From assembly GCF_943192995.1 (NCBI RefSeq), contig NZ_CALPCP010000016.1:1-64000 (forward strand): a stretch of DNA of 64,000 bases, read 5' to 3'. Positions 18,335 through 27,389 of the stretch are shown here, piece by piece. Source of the stretch: Flintibacter muris. Its GTDB lineage: Bacteria; Bacillota; Clostridia; Oscillospirales; Oscillospiraceae. Made by a program: the position numbers and the translations under genes. Position 1 is the first letter of the stretch. Each line of letters begins with the position of its first letter. The notes under the pieces were generated by a model. The model did no database searches, was not told where the DNA came from, and was given only the letters and a program-made list of their open reading frames with translations.

Positions 18335-18651
18335 CTACCTGTATGTAAATTTGTACCCATAGCCAGTAACAGTCTGGATTAAATCCGCATTGCCCAGCTT
18401 CCGCCGCAGTTGGCAAACTGTATTACGGATGATATGATTGCAGTCAATCGGATCCTCATGCCATATTGATGTATAGATCTGGGTTGGGGTAAGAACCCAG
18501 CCGGGATAATGAGCCAAGAGCAGGAGTACATTGAATTCTTTTGGGAATAGGATGACTTCTCTCCCGATAGTGCGACAGTGTGGCATTGTGGGTCAATCAC
18601 GAGATCATGATACTGGATAATGGGTAGGCGTTTTATTTCTGGTGGCTTCAT
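18335..18651 (-). pseudogene. Stand-alone winged-helix (OmpR C-terminal type) regulator, frameshifted
   Basis: Two frames together encode a Trans_reg_C domain without a receiver. Residues from the ATG at 18651 (IQYHDLVIDPQCHTVALSG) continue after about 18562 in the next frame (REVILFPKEFNVLLLLAHYP...TVTGYGYKF). The junction lacks one base compared with the intact paralogue at 34308, which reads LAGRVLQLFPKEF at the same place. GGAG lies upstream of the start. The two proteins share HEDPIDCNHIIRNTVCQLRR-like recognition helices. The lesion is either a real inactivating mutation or a sequencing error. Confidence 0.8.
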
Positions 18652-18692
18652 AGTGGGTCACTCCAATGTATGATAATTATAGCAAGCAGCTG

Positions 18693-19487
18693 TTATGGTT
18701 TTGTTTTCATAAGATATGCTAGTCCCATAACTACCAATATTTGTATTACACTGATTGTAAGAGTCCTCATATTGGGAAAGCTGCATAGTGACGTGAGAGT
18801 ATACATTCCACCCAAGACGGTATTTGACCAGGCATGGAGCAAAACGGATACCCAGATACTTTTGGTAATTCTGTGCGCTGCGGCCAGGGTTGCGCCCAGA
18901 GTAATGCAGAACAGCGTGAAAGCTGCAAAACTGTATGTGCTTTGTGATGAAGCAGGGATAAACCACAAGGGCAGATGCCATATGCTCCATACAGCACCTT
19001 CAATCAGCACAGCGATCAGAAACGGGAACCGCTTTTGCAGCAGCGGTTGGAGGATACCCTGCCAGCCGACCTCCTCCAGCCCGCCGCCATAAATCATCAG
19101 CGGCATAAACAGAACAAATAAGTACCAGGAATTGCCGGTGTAGCGCTCCTGAAGCGTACAGGCACAGAATTGGATCAGACCAAATAGAAGGAGGACGCCT
19201 AGACACCGTTTCATACTGTGCGTTTCGATAACTTTCCGCAGGAATGACCGCAGCATCATCCCATGGCATTTCCGCTCCACAATGAATGCCGCATAGGCGG
19301 GGGCCATCCCGCAGCCGAATCCAAGCCCGATATAGTACAGTACCTGTAGGAAAGCACTGCTGGACAACGGCAGGCGGTAAAGAAGGATCAGCAGCAGTTC
19401 GGTCCCCCAAGCAATCGAAAATGTAAGCAGCAGATAGGTGTTCATCATTGATTTTTCAATTTTAGTGAGGCGCATATTAAGTTTCAT
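18693..19487 (-). CDS. CPBP-family intramembrane protease
   Basis: A 264-residue multi-pass protein with the CPBP/CAAX motifs: GGGLEEVGWQG (Glu-Glu), WHLPLWF and LLHAWSN. Members are glutamic intramembrane proteases; in Gram-positives several give immunity to bacteriocins or process peptides. Its start overlaps the end of the ABC-2 permease gene, so it is the last gene of the MerR-MFS-ABC operon. Confidence 0.85.
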   Translation of the reverse strand: MKLNMRLTKIEKSMMNTYLLLTFSIAWGTELLLILLYRLPLSSSAFLQVLYYIGLGFGCGMAPAYAAFIVERKCHGMMLRSFLRKVIETHSMKRCLGVLLLFGLIQFCACTLQERYTGNSWYLFVLFMPLMIYGGGLEEVGWQGILQPLLQKRFPFLIAVLIEGAVWSIWHLPLWFIPASSQSTYSFAAFTLFCITLGATLAAAHRITKSIWVSVLLHAWSNTVLGGMYTLTSLCSFPNMRTLTISVIQILVVMGLAYLMKTKP

Positions 19488-20211
19488 ACCTTCCTTTCGC
19501 TGTGGACAGCTCCATGCTGTCCATACTGTTTGCCAGGTTCCACATGAGCAAGATACCCGTCAACAGCAGAATAGCGGTGAATAAAAGCAGCCCTGCAAAG
19601 TAGGCGTTAATTGCAGCCACAAAATTTGTCAGGAGCATACTGAACAGAACGGCACTGATGACGGTCATGGAATTGGACCTTCGGGCGAACCCGATGCGGA
19701 TAGAGCACAGAGTAATACCACAGGCAAGGCAGGCTATCATAATAGAATTGCGTAGCGCGGTGACAAAGTGCGCAAGTACCAGTTGTTCCTCCACGAAGGA
19801 AAATGTGCTTGCTGCCATTGCAAAAGCAGTGAAACTGCACAGCGTCGTGCCTATTGCCGCTATGGATGTAAACATCATCAACAGCAGCGTTTTTGCCGTC
19901 AGGATACGTTTTGGGCTGATGGGATAGCTGAACAGTAAGATGGCCTGAGCACCGCAGTATTCCCGAATCACATACCGGTATCCCATAGCGGAGGACAGCG
20001 CGGAGAAGGCCATAAGCGCAATGGCGCCGTTGACGGCCATAATTCCAGAATAGGAAGAAAAGAGTACGGCGCTGTTCTGGCTGCCAGACTCCAGCTTCGG
20101 TACATAGGCAAATAGAAAAGACAGCCCCAGCAAGCAGAGAAATATGGCTGCTGCCGCAATGCAGTAGGGACATATATTCGTTTTTCGCAGCTCCAGTCGC
20201 AGTATCCGCAT
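19477..20211 (-). CDS. ABC-2 type permease
   Basis: A 244-residue protein with about six membrane helices and the layout of BcrB/ABC-2 permeases (first helix at 15-35, then YVIREYCGAQAILLFSYPIS between helices, followed by paired helices). It is abutted by the ATPase gene (stop 20212, start 20211) and overlaps the protease gene. Together they form a lantibiotic/bacitracin-type exporter. Confidence 0.82.
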   Translation of the reverse strand: MRILRLELRKTNICPYCIAAAAIFLCLLGLSFLFAYVPKLESGSQNSAVLFSSYSGIMAVNGAIALMAFSALSSAMGYRYVIREYCGAQAILLFSYPISPKRILTAKTLLLMMFTSIAAIGTTLCSFTAFAMAASTFSFVEEQLVLAHFVTALRNSIMIACLACGITLCSIRIGFARRSNSMTVISAVLFSMLLTNFVAAINAYFAGLLLFTAILLLTGILLMWNLANSMDSMELSTAKGRYET

Positions 20212-20937
20212 TTATGTGTTCCCTCCCAGCATAATTTTGAAAAAATAGTCCTCCAGCCCGTTTGGACAGGCTGCTCTGATTTCCGGCATAGAGATCTCCT
20301 GCGTGATAGAGCCGTCCGCAAGCACGCCTACCCGGTCGGCGATCTGCTCTACTTCGCTGAGGATGTGGCTGGAAATCAGAAGTGTCATATTGCGCTCCCG
20401 TGCCAGGGACAAAAACAGATCACGCATTTGCCGTATTCCAAGAGGGTCAAGACCGTTGAGCGGTTCATCCAAAATCAGAAGTTTGGGTGTGTGGCTGATA
20501 GCCCTGGCAATGGCAAGGCGCTGCTTCATACCCAGTGAGAATTGGGATACCGGCTGGCCATCAACGTCTCCAAGACCTACGGCAGCCAAGGCGCTGCGGA
20601 TTCCGGAACAGCTGCATCCCATGTATTCCAAGTGTATCTCCAGATTGGCCAGTGCGGAGAGATGTTCATAGAAGACTGGAGTTTCAATCATAATACCCAT
20701 ATCCTTTAAGAACGCCCGTCTCCTCATGGTTATAGGCTGCCCGTTAAACACAATCTCCCCCGAGGTTGGGTACAGCAGACCAGCGAGCAATTTGAAAGCG
20801 GTGGTTTTTCCCGCACCATTGACGCCCAGCAGCCCATAGATTGCCCCGCTCTCTACACGCAGGTTGATTTGGTGCAAAACCTCTCTACTTGCATATGTTT
20901 TTGTCACTGACCGCATTGCTATCATTGGATTAGCCAT
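20212..20937 (-). CDS. ABC transporter ATPase (BcrA-like)
   Basis: A 241-residue ATPase: Walker A GVNGAGKTT, signature FSLGMKQRLAIARAI, Walker B LLILDEPLNGLDP, H-loop SSHILSEVEQIADR. Sequence features match the BcrA/gallidermin-type ATPases. It overlaps the MFS gene by a few bases and pairs with the ABC-2 permease. Confidence 0.92.
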   Translation of the reverse strand: MANPMIAMRSVTKTYASREVLHQINLRVESGAIYGLLGVNGAGKTTAFKLLAGLLYPTSGEIVFNGQPITMRRRAFLKDMGIMIETPVFYEHLSALANLEIHLEYMGCSCSGIRSALAAVGLGDVDGQPVSQFSLGMKQRLAIARAISHTPKLLILDEPLNGLDPLGIRQMRDLFLSLARERNMTLLISSHILSEVEQIADRVGVLADGSITQEISMPEIRAACPNGLEDYFFKIMLGGNT

Positions 20938-22180
20938 TGCTCGTTACTCCCCCCAATTCACTTAGAACTTTCTTTGCATATAGAGCAATACACATTGAGA
21001 TTGCACCTGCGCCGGTTATGATGGGAACGGCGCTTATTTGCTCAAGAAAAATCCCGTAAGTCAGTTGCCCAATGGGTTGAGCACACATGATCAGCGTCAT
21101 AATGCAGGCGATGACTTTCCCAATCAGATGTTCCGGCGTTTCCCTCTGTACGACCGCAAGCATTTGGATGCTGAACATAGTAGAAAAAATTGTAATTGCG
21201 GTACCAGTGCCCGACAGAATCAGATACTTCAAATAAGGAGTATTGCTCCAGAGCATCCCCGCTCCCATCAGCAGCGTGAGCATGGCGCAGAGGATCAGAA
21301 ATACATAAGCTCGCTCTGGCTGAAGCCGCTTGCCAAGGAGCGCAGTCAATAGGCCGCCAAGCACACCTCCTGCCGCCAGCAGCCCCTGGGCGACTCCAAG
21401 CAGTTGATCGGAGAACCCTAAATGCTCCACAGTCAGCACCGGAATGCCGACGGTGATCATAGCCGAGAGAATCAGATTCAGACCCGCAATAATCAGAGAT
21501 ACTTTGAGGAATACCGGCTGATCGACACGCAGGAACCGGCAGCCTTCCAGCAGATCCTGCCTTGCGATTTGAAGGGCCGGTTTTTCCCGCGGACGCTTGA
21601 CGAAGGGGATTTTGATGAAGATTTCCATGACTGCGGACAGGGCAAAACAACCCACGCTGATTTCTAAAATCGGCTCCAGCCCCCACAGACCATAGATCCA
21701 CCCGCCTATGACCGGCCCAATAAAGTTCGCCATAGAACCGATCTGATTAACGATAGCACTGGCAGTCAGGATGTAATCTTTCGCAACCAGTGCCGGGATA
21801 CTGGCCTGCACGGCCGGCTGGTATGTCCCGGATATCCCATACAAAAGCATCAGGGTAACAATGAACAGCGGGATAGCAGGAGCTGTTCCCATCAGGATGG
21901 AGAAGCCTGCAATGATGCCTGCGGTGGAGAAATCCAGAATTACCATGATGTTTCTCTTGTTCACCCGGTCGGCCAATACACCACCCAGCAGCGAGAGAAC
22001 GATCATCGGTAGGAGCGAGCAGGCTGTGACGGCACCGAACAGGGCAGAGGATCCAGTTTCTCGGAGCAAAAAGAGCGGCAAGGAGAAGCGCAGGATCGCG
22101 TTGCCAAATAGAGAGACTATCTGACCCGCGACTACCAGCGCAAAATCCTTGCCCAATAATTTGTGATTCAATATCGCCAC
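20930..22180 (-). CDS. Major facilitator superfamily transporter
   Basis: A 416-residue 12-helix permease of the drug-efflux MFS type; the cytoplasmic loop 2-3 motif reads GGVLADRVNKRNIM. It follows the MerR gene by 57 bases and precedes the ABC exporter, so it is probably part of a MerR-controlled multidrug/peptide resistance operon. Confidence 0.88.
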   Translation of the reverse strand: MAILNHKLLGKDFALVVAGQIVSLFGNAILRFSLPLFLLRETGSSALFGAVTACSLLPMIVLSLLGGVLADRVNKRNIMVILDFSTAGIIAGFSILMGTAPAIPLFIVTLMLLYGISGTYQPAVQASIPALVAKDYILTASAIVNQIGSMANFIGPVIGGWIYGLWGLEPILEISVGCFALSAVMEIFIKIPFVKRPREKPALQIARQDLLEGCRFLRVDQPVFLKVSLIIAGLNLILSAMITVGIPVLTVEHLGFSDQLLGVAQGLLAAGGVLGGLLTALLGKRLQPERAYVFLILCAMLTLLMGAGMLWSNTPYLKYLILSGTGTAITIFSTMFSIQMLAVVQRETPEHLIGKVIACIMTLIMCAQPIGQLTYGIFLEQISAVPIITGAGAISMCIALYAKKVLSELGGVTSNG

Positions 22181-22237
22181 CTCCTTGACACAAAAAGTGT
22201 AAGGCCGGTGGGAACCCCCAAGTCAAGAGGGAATTTT

Positions 22238-23248
22238 TTATTTAAGCGGGACCCACACCTCGTAGAAATGCTGATCTGTATTCTTCTTCAGCATAACGAA
22301 TCGAATGAAGATATAGACTACACCCCGGAAAGACGCCTTGTGCTCCGTTGCCCAGTTATGGCACAGGTCAAACATCTTCTCAGGTACAGAAGGATCATTA
22401 TTGTCAGCAATCAGGGTGGTATAGAGGCATTTCCCATGCTCCAGAAATGTCTCTGCCCGGCTCATTCGGACAGCAGGCTTCACAACATACATTTCAGAGC
22501 CCTTATAGCCTGTTTCGTCAAACGAAATTGCGCGAACCAGGTTGGAAAGGATATCTTCCTGTTCCAAGTCGAGAAATTTCAGGACCCTGTTCCGGTACTC
22601 GCCAAAGGAGGAGACTGAGGGCAGCGTTTCCCGGACACAGTAAAGTGGGAGTTCTCGGATTGAAAATGAGCCAGCTATATCCGGGACAGATTCGCAAAAC
22701 GATTGTGCTTCTACCAGGCGATGGCGCATCTGCTGAAGCTGGGCAATTTTTCGATCTAAGCGATCCAACTGGCTGTGCATAAGGGCCGCATAGTCCTCCG
22801 GCGCCGCCGCCGTCAGGAGTTCCCGGATTTCTACAGGCGAAAATCCGCGCTTTCTAAAGAAATCAATGGACATCAGCCGGGACATATCATACAGATCAAA
22901 CTCTCGGTACTGGCTTTGACTGCTCCGTTTTGGCTGAATCAATCCCACATCCTCATAGTAGCGCAGTGTTTCGCGGGTAAGGCCAAGGGTTTGGTAGACG
23001 TCGGTAGTATGATAAGTCTCAGCCTCCCCACTGGATTCCAGTGAACCGCCTTGACCTGCTGGTACGATTGTTTTGACCGTTTGCTTTTTGCAGCGCTGGT
23101 CCAGCGGTTTTTTTGCGCTGGCAGGTATCAGCCAGGTTTTTCCCTTTTTGTGAGCGCCAACAATTCTTCCCGTCTCACAGTACCGGGCGACCATGCGGCT
23201 GGTGATACCCCACTTTTTTGAGAATTCTGTGGCAGTCAGGAAGTCCAT
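22238..23248 (-). CDS. MerR-family regulator with extra N-terminal HTH and effector domain
   Basis: A 336-residue regulator with three parts: an excisionase-like HTH (1-45, ATEFSKKWGITSRMVARYCE), a linker, a MerR HTH plus dimer helix (about 80-180, GLTRETLRYYEDVGLIQPKR), and a C-terminal GyrI/BmrR-like effector domain (about 190-336). Usual MerR effectors have a single HTH. AGGAGG precedes the ATG; a minus-strand promoter is visible (TTGTAT at 23291-23296, 17 bases, TATACT at 23268-23273). It probably activates the downstream MFS and ABC pumps on binding a drug. Confidence 0.85.
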   Translation of the reverse strand: MDFLTATEFSKKWGITSRMVARYCETGRIVGAHKKGKTWLIPASAKKPLDQRCKKQTVKTIVPAGQGGSLESSGEAETYHTTDVYQTLGLTRETLRYYEDVGLIQPKRSSQSQYREFDLYDMSRLMSIDFFRKRGFSPVEIRELLTAAAPEDYAALMHSQLDRLDRKIAQLQQMRHRLVEAQSFCESVPDIAGSFSIRELPLYCVRETLPSVSSFGEYRNRVLKFLDLEQEDILSNLVRAISFDETGYKGSEMYVVKPAVRMSRAETFLEHGKCLYTTLIADNNDPSVPEKMFDLCHNWATEHKASFRGVVYIFIRFVMLKKNTDQHFYEVWVPLK

Positions 23249-23326
23249 ATCGATCCCTCCTGACCATAGTATAATTCAGATGTCGGAACGATACAAGCAT
23301 AATCATATTTGAGAAGTAGAAAAACC

Positions 23327-23360
23327 TTGACTTCCGGTGTCCAGTTTTTTGTGTTATACT
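23327..23360 (+). promoter_or_regulatory. 22-bp-spacer promoter with GGTGTC operator (copy 1)
   Basis: TTGACT at 23327-23332 and TATACT at 23355-23360 are separated by exactly 22 bases. The segment TTGAC...GGTGTC is the same palindrome-like operator seen at 25175, 30262 and 32452. It drives the WYL regulator gene. Confidence 0.7.
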
Positions 23361-23381
23361 GCGCCCAAGAGGTGATGACGG

Positions 23382-24275
23382 ATGCAGGAGAGCAGGCTGT
23401 TCAAAATTGTTTACTACCTGCTGGAAAAGGGGCAGGCCACTGCCCATGAGTTGGCGGAGAAGTTTGAGGTGTCGGACCGGACCATCTACCGGGATATTGA
23501 TGCCCTGAGTGCAGCGGGGATCCCCGTTTACACGGAGACCGGACGGACCGGCGGCGTTCGTCTGTTGGGCAGCTTTGTCCTGGATCGGACCGTCTTATCT
23601 GAGGCAGAGAAGCATGAGATCCTTGCAGCCCTGCAAAGCATCGGCGGTACAGTTGGCGTCCAGGACAGAGACACACTGAATAAACTTTCTGCGCTTTTTG
23701 ATGTCAGTACAGAGAGCTGGCTGGAGGTGGACTTCTCACGCTGGGGCGGCGAGGGGAGCGATAACGAGAAATTTGAGCGGCTGAAGGCAGCAGTGATCCA
23801 TCGCAGGAGTGTGCGCATCACCTACGCCAACGCCAACGGTTCCATCAGCAGCCGGGTCGTACATCCCTTGAAGCTTTCCTATAAATCAAGAGCATGGTAC
23901 TTGAAGGCGTTCTGTGTGGAAAAGTAGGATTACCGCACCTTCAAACTGACCCGCATTCTGGAGCTTGAGATGCTGGCGGATCAGTTTTCACCTTATCCGC
24001 CCCCGCCCAAAACAGACTTTTCACAGTTCGATAATAAGAAAATCGTCTTGCGCTTTCCCGAAGAACTGGCCTATCGGATTTATGACGAGTTCAATCTGGA
24101 GACCGTGAAACGTGAGGACGGGGCGCTGATTGTAACGGTATGGATGCCGGTGGATGAATGGCTGACCAGCTATCTGTTGACCTTTGGAACCCAAATCGAA
24201 GTGCTGGATCCCCCGGAGCTGCGGCCTATGTTGGCGGAGCTTGGGAAAGCAATCTATGAAAAATATAGAGACTGA
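23382..24275 (+). pseudogene. WYL-domain regulator interrupted by a nonsense codon
   Basis: One frame runs from ATG 23382 to 24275 and encodes a 297-residue HTH_11 plus WYL protein, except for TAG at 23925-23927. The surrounding residues (FCVEK, stop, DYRTFKLTRI) match family members that have Gln there, so a CAG-to-TAG change is likely. The HTH (about 1-60, HELAEKFEVSDRTIYRDIDAL) and most of the WYL domain precede the stop. An operon with the radical SAM gene (21-base gap) is conserved in style. Unless TAG is read through, only a truncated repressor or activator is made. Confidence 0.85.
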
Positions 24276-24296
24276 CAGGACGAGAGGGGATAGCCA

Positions 24297-25169
24297 GTGC
24301 ATTATGTGGATGCAAAAGGGATTTTATCTGCGAAAAATGGTATGAATCTTTATCGAGGCTGCTCTCACGGTTGCATCTACTGCGACTCCAGGAGCAAGTG
24401 CTATCATATGGAGCATACCTTTGAGGACATTGAGGTAAAACGGAATGCTGTTGAACTGCTGGAAGATGCCCTTAGACGGAAACGCCGGAAGTGCATGGTT
24501 GGTATGGGTGCCATGACCGACCCCTACATTCCACTGGAACTGGAGCTGGGACACGTCCGGCAGGCCCTCACTCTCATATATGAACATGGCTTCGGGGCTA
24601 CCCTTATCACCAAGTCCAATCGGATTCTCCGGGACATCGACCTGCTTCAAAAGATCAATGAGCGGGCCAAGTGCGTGGTACAGATGACACTGACCACCTA
24701 TGACGAAACATTGTGCAAGAAGATCGAGCCCAATGTCTGTACCACCAGAGAGCGGTTTGAAGTTTTGAAGCAGCTGCGTGATGCAGGCATCCCCACGGTG
24801 GTATGGCTGGCGCCAATCCTGCCTTGGATTAACGATACCGAGGAAAACATATCAGGTATCCTGAACCTGTGCATCCAGGCAAAGGTCTACGGGGTAATCT
24901 GTTTTGGTATGGGGCTTACACTGCGGGAGGGCAACCGGGAATACTTTTACGCACAACTGGACCGGCTGTTTCCGGGATTGAAGGAGAGGTATATGCGCCG
25001 GTACAGGAATCAGTATATCATCGACAGTCCCAACAGCGGCCATCTAATGCACCTGTTCCATCAGACCTGTGGAACGCATGGAATCGTGCATAGTAAGGAG
25101 CAGATATTTTCCTATCTGCAAACCTTTGAAGAAAAGCCTGTGGCAGAGCAAATCAGTTTATGGGGTTAA
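24297..25169 (+). CDS. SPL-family radical SAM protein
   Basis: A 290-residue radical SAM enzyme with the iron-sulphur motif CSHGCIYC (CxxxCxxC, residues 22-29) and the GAMTDPYIPLE and TKSNRILRDIDLL segments of spore-photolyase-like (Rv2578c-type) proteins. The start is GTG with AGGGGA six bases upstream. Its substrate is unknown; members are annotated as DNA-repair-like but this is not proven. It is co-transcribed with the broken WYL gene. Confidence 0.88.
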   Translation: MHYVDAKGILSAKNGMNLYRGCSHGCIYCDSRSKCYHMEHTFEDIEVKRNAVELLEDALRRKRRKCMVGMGAMTDPYIPLELELGHVRQALTLIYEHGFGATLITKSNRILRDIDLLQKINERAKCVVQMTLTTYDETLCKKIEPNVCTTRERFEVLKQLRDAGIPTVVWLAPILPWINDTEENISGILNLCIQAKVYGVICFGMGLTLREGNREYFYAQLDRLFPGLKERYMRRYRNQYIIDSPNSGHLMHLFHQTCGTHGIVHSKEQIFSYLQTFEEKPVAEQISLWG

Positions 25170-25174
25170 AAACC

Positions 25175-25208
25175 TTGACATAAGGTGTTCATATTTCTTT
25201 GTTAAAAT
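25175..25208 (+). promoter_or_regulatory. 22-bp-spacer promoter with GGTGT operator (copy 2)
   Basis: TTGACA at 25175-25180, 22 bases, TAAAAT at 25203-25208; the operator reads TTGACATAAGGTGTTCA. It drives the DUF3795-like and VOC genes. Confidence 0.7.
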
Positions 25209-25253
25209 ATAAGTATCCAGCAAAAAACAAATCAAACTATGGAGGAAAAAATC

Positions 25254-25700
25254 GTGGGATCTATTTGTGGAGCTGATTGTACGAAGTGTGAGTTTACCAG
25301 CGCCTGTGCAGGCTGTACGGAAACGGACGGCGCTCCTTTTGGAAAACCGTGTCTTGTGGCGGGGTGCTGCCGGAAGGGTGAAAACGTATTGCAGGAGCTG
25401 AAGGACAAGCTGATTGCAGCGTTCAACGGGCTTGGCATTCAAGATATGCCGCCAGTGACGGAACTCTACGCTTTGAAAGGTTCTGTAATCAACATTGCGT
25501 ACACACTGCCAAGCGGCGAAATCATGAAATTTTGGGATGATGACAAGATTTATCTGGGGTATCAACTTCCTAAACAGGGCAGTGACAGGTGCTATGGGAT
25601 CGTCGCTGACGATCAATACCTTATGGTATCTGAGTACAGCAGCTATGGCTCTGATGCTGAAATCGTAGTCTTTAAGCGTTGGGAAGGCAAAACCGAATGA
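25254..25700 (+). CDS. DUF3795-like cysteine-rich protein
   Basis: A 148-residue protein whose first 50 residues carry many cysteines (CGADCTKCEF, CAGCTE, CLVAGCC), as in DUF3795 proteins, followed by an alpha/beta domain. I prefer the GTG at 25254 over ATG 25239, because the latter overlaps the only ribosome site (GGAGG at 25241-25245). The cysteines could bind zinc or an iron-sulphur cluster. Coupled to the next gene by ATGA. Confidence 0.8.
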   Translation: MGSICGADCTKCEFTSACAGCTETDGAPFGKPCLVAGCCRKGENVLQELKDKLIAAFNGLGIQDMPPVTELYALKGSVINIAYTLPSGEIMKFWDDDKIYLGYQLPKQGSDRCYGIVADDQYLMVSEYSSYGSDAEIVVFKRWEGKTE

Positions 25701-26122
25701 TGACCATAACGCCGAACTTTAATTTTGATGGCAAATGTGGGGAGGCGATCTCACTCTATCAGCAGGCGTTCGGTGCCAAAGTGGACTGTCTGCTCCACTA
25801 TCGGGACGCAGACCAGTCGGACTTTAAGCGGGAACTATCCGAGGAGCAAAAGGGTTATGTCTATCATGCGGAGCTTCACATCGGCGGCCAGCGCATTATG
25901 ATGGCTGACAACCTGGATATTCTGTTCCGGCCCAGTACAGCATTATCGTTGACTGTGACCATGAGCAGAAAAGAGGAAGTCTTAGCAGCATTTGAGGTGC
26001 TGGAAAATGGGGGCGAGGTAATTTATCCGCCCCACAGTACCACATACAGTTCCTGTACCACCAATGTGATTGACCGGTTCGGATTCCGGTGGGTTATTAT
26101 GACAGAGCAGACCGAACATTGA
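25697..26122 (+). CDS. VOC (PhnB-like) family protein
   Basis: A 141-residue intact VOC protein: ITPNFNFDGKCGEAISLYQ at the start, HAELHIGGQRIMMAD in the middle and NVIDRFGFRWVIM at the end. Such PhnB-like proteins resemble glyoxalase/demethylubiquinone-methylase folds; substrate unknown. Start overlaps the stop of the upstream gene (ATGA). A 5'-truncated relative is at 1155. Confidence 0.85.
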   Translation: MMTITPNFNFDGKCGEAISLYQQAFGAKVDCLLHYRDADQSDFKRELSEEQKGYVYHAELHIGGQRIMMADNLDILFRPSTALSLTVTMSRKEEVLAAFEVLENGGEVIYPPHSTTYSSCTTNVIDRFGFRWVIMTEQTEH

Positions 26123-26126
26123 GTAA

Positions 26127-26183
26127 AATGAAAAATGCGGGGTATGACTGACGATGTGGTTCAGTCTGCCCCGCATTTTCATT
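26127..26183 (+). terminator. Intrinsic terminator after the VOC gene
   Basis: Long stem AATGAAAAATGCGGGG / CCCCGCATTTTCATT, with a second pairing (GACTGA/TCAGTC) inside, followed by TTTTGTC. Confidence 0.8.
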
Positions 26184-26314
26184 TTGTCTGCGACAATTTA
26201 ATACAATTTCTGGAAGCACCTTTCTTGACTTTCTCCGGGTGGGGGCCTAAAATGTAGCAGGGGTAAGACAGCAAACTAAACAATGCGGTCAAACGGAAAG
26301 AACGCACAACAACA

Positions 26315-26361
26315 AAAGCGAGGTATGACATATGGCCATACGGTCAGTCATACCTCGCTTT
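26315..26361 (-). terminator. Terminator overlapping the 3' end of the XRE gene
   Basis: Perfect 15-bp stem AAAGCGAGGTATGAC/GTCATACCTCGCTTT; the last codons of the minus-strand regulator form one arm. On the minus strand it is followed by TTGTTGTTG. Confidence 0.75.
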
Positions 26362-26692
26362 CATCATTAGGGATAACAGCGGCGATAAAGCTATTGATGA
26401 TATCTTCCAGATGCCGGTATTGCTCTGGAGAAAGTTGGGATACTTTAGAGAACAGGATGGATTGATCATCGTTGGAAATTGTTCCAAACAGCAGGTAGTC
26501 CGCGCTGATTTTCAGAGCACCACATAGCTTGATGATGTTTTCCGGGCGCAGAGCCTTAATGCCATTTTCGGCTGTGGATATGGTCTGAGTTGTCATGTCG
26601 GCCCGTTCTGCAACTTCTTCCTGTGTAAGGCGGAGCTGTTTCCTACGCGCTGATAGCCGCTGTCCCATCTCCTTTAATAACATTTCTTCCAT
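26348..26692 (-). CDS. XRE-family transcriptional regulator
   Basis: A 114-residue protein with an N-terminal Cro/CI helix-turn-helix (about 8-65; LRLTQEEVAERADMTTQTIS) and a C-terminal helical tail (LSPEQYRHLEDIINSF) of the kind that mediates dimers. AGGAGGGGTG precedes the ATG. It is divergent from the SLOG gene; the sequence CTATGGATA occurs twice in the shared promoter region (26703-26711, 26747-26755) and may be its operator. Confidence 0.88.
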   Translation of the reverse strand: MEEMLLKEMGQRLSARRKQLRLTQEEVAERADMTTQTISTAENGIKALRPENIIKLCGALKISADYLLFGTISNDDQSILFSKVSQLSPEQYRHLEDIINSFIAAVIPNDESEV

Positions 26693-26702
26693 TGCACCCC
26701 TC

Positions 26703-26755
26703 CTATGGATAATATTCTACCCGCTATAACACAAAAAATTAACAGGCTATGGATA
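26703..26755. promoter_or_regulatory. Candidate XRE operators
   Basis: Direct repeats CTATGGATA at 26703-26711 and 26747-26755 in the divergent intergenic region; the second continues into an imperfect inverted repeat GATAGAATAAATTATC. Repressor binding is inference. Confidence 0.4.
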
Positions 26756-26816
26756 GAATAAATTATCTAAAGCGTATATATTAGAACTATACCATTGAAA
26801 GGGAGAACAGAAAAGT

Positions 26817-27347
26817 ATGAGAAGATCATGTGCGGTAACAGGCCCCAAACCGACTCGCTTCAAATTCGGCTACAAAGAGGATTATTCACTGTGTAAGAAA
26901 ATTAAAAAGGCTATGCAGGAGCAATTCAAGCGGCTCTACAATGAAAAAGGCGTTCGCCGGTTTTACATTGGCGGCTCCATAGGCGTGCATATCTGGGCTG
27001 GTGAGTTAATCTTACAGATGAAGGCGCAGCCAGGCTATGAGGATATAGAACTGGTTGTCGTGCTGCCGGCCCCCGGCCATAGCGCGAGGTGGGACGTGCG
27101 CAGCCGGAAGCGGTTGGAGCAGCTGCTGAAAAACTGCACAGAGCAGCTGACGATAGGGAGCCAGCCCAATCCAGAGAACTATGCCAAGCAAAACCGTTAC
27201 CTGGTGGACCATGCGGACTTTCTGGTAGCGGTCAGTGACGGTGAAGGGGAGATGGTAGGGTACGCCAGGAAAAAGAAAATGGGTATCCTGCGGATCCATC
27301 CGGATACTGCGGCGGTAGATGGTGATGTGTGGGGCGATAGAGCATGA
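26817..27347 (+). CDS. SLOG-family (YpsA/DUF1273-like) protein
   Basis: A 176-residue Rossmann-type protein: CAVTGPKP at the start, RFYIGGSIGVHIWAGE with the glycine-rich loop, ELVVVLPAPGHSARW and KQNRYLVDHADFLVAVSD. SLOG proteins bind nucleotides or related ligands and often appear in conflict systems. AAGGGAGA precedes the ATG. It may be controlled by the divergent XRE regulator. Confidence 0.78.
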   Translation: MRRSCAVTGPKPTRFKFGYKEDYSLCKKIKKAMQEQFKRLYNEKGVRRFYIGGSIGVHIWAGELILQMKAQPGYEDIELVVVLPAPGHSARWDVRSRKRLEQLLKNCTEQLTIGSQPNPENYAKQNRYLVDHADFLVAVSDGEGEMVGYARKKKMGILRIHPDTAAVDGDVWGDRA

Positions 27348-27352
27348 ACAAA

Positions 27353-27385
27353 CTGGGCAGTCATCTGTTTTGGATGACCGCCCAG
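27353..27385. terminator. Bidirectional terminator
   Basis: Stem CTGGGC-GTCATC / GATGAC-GCCCAG with a TGTTTTG loop, between convergent genes. Confidence 0.65.
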
Positions 27386-27389
27386 CGAT

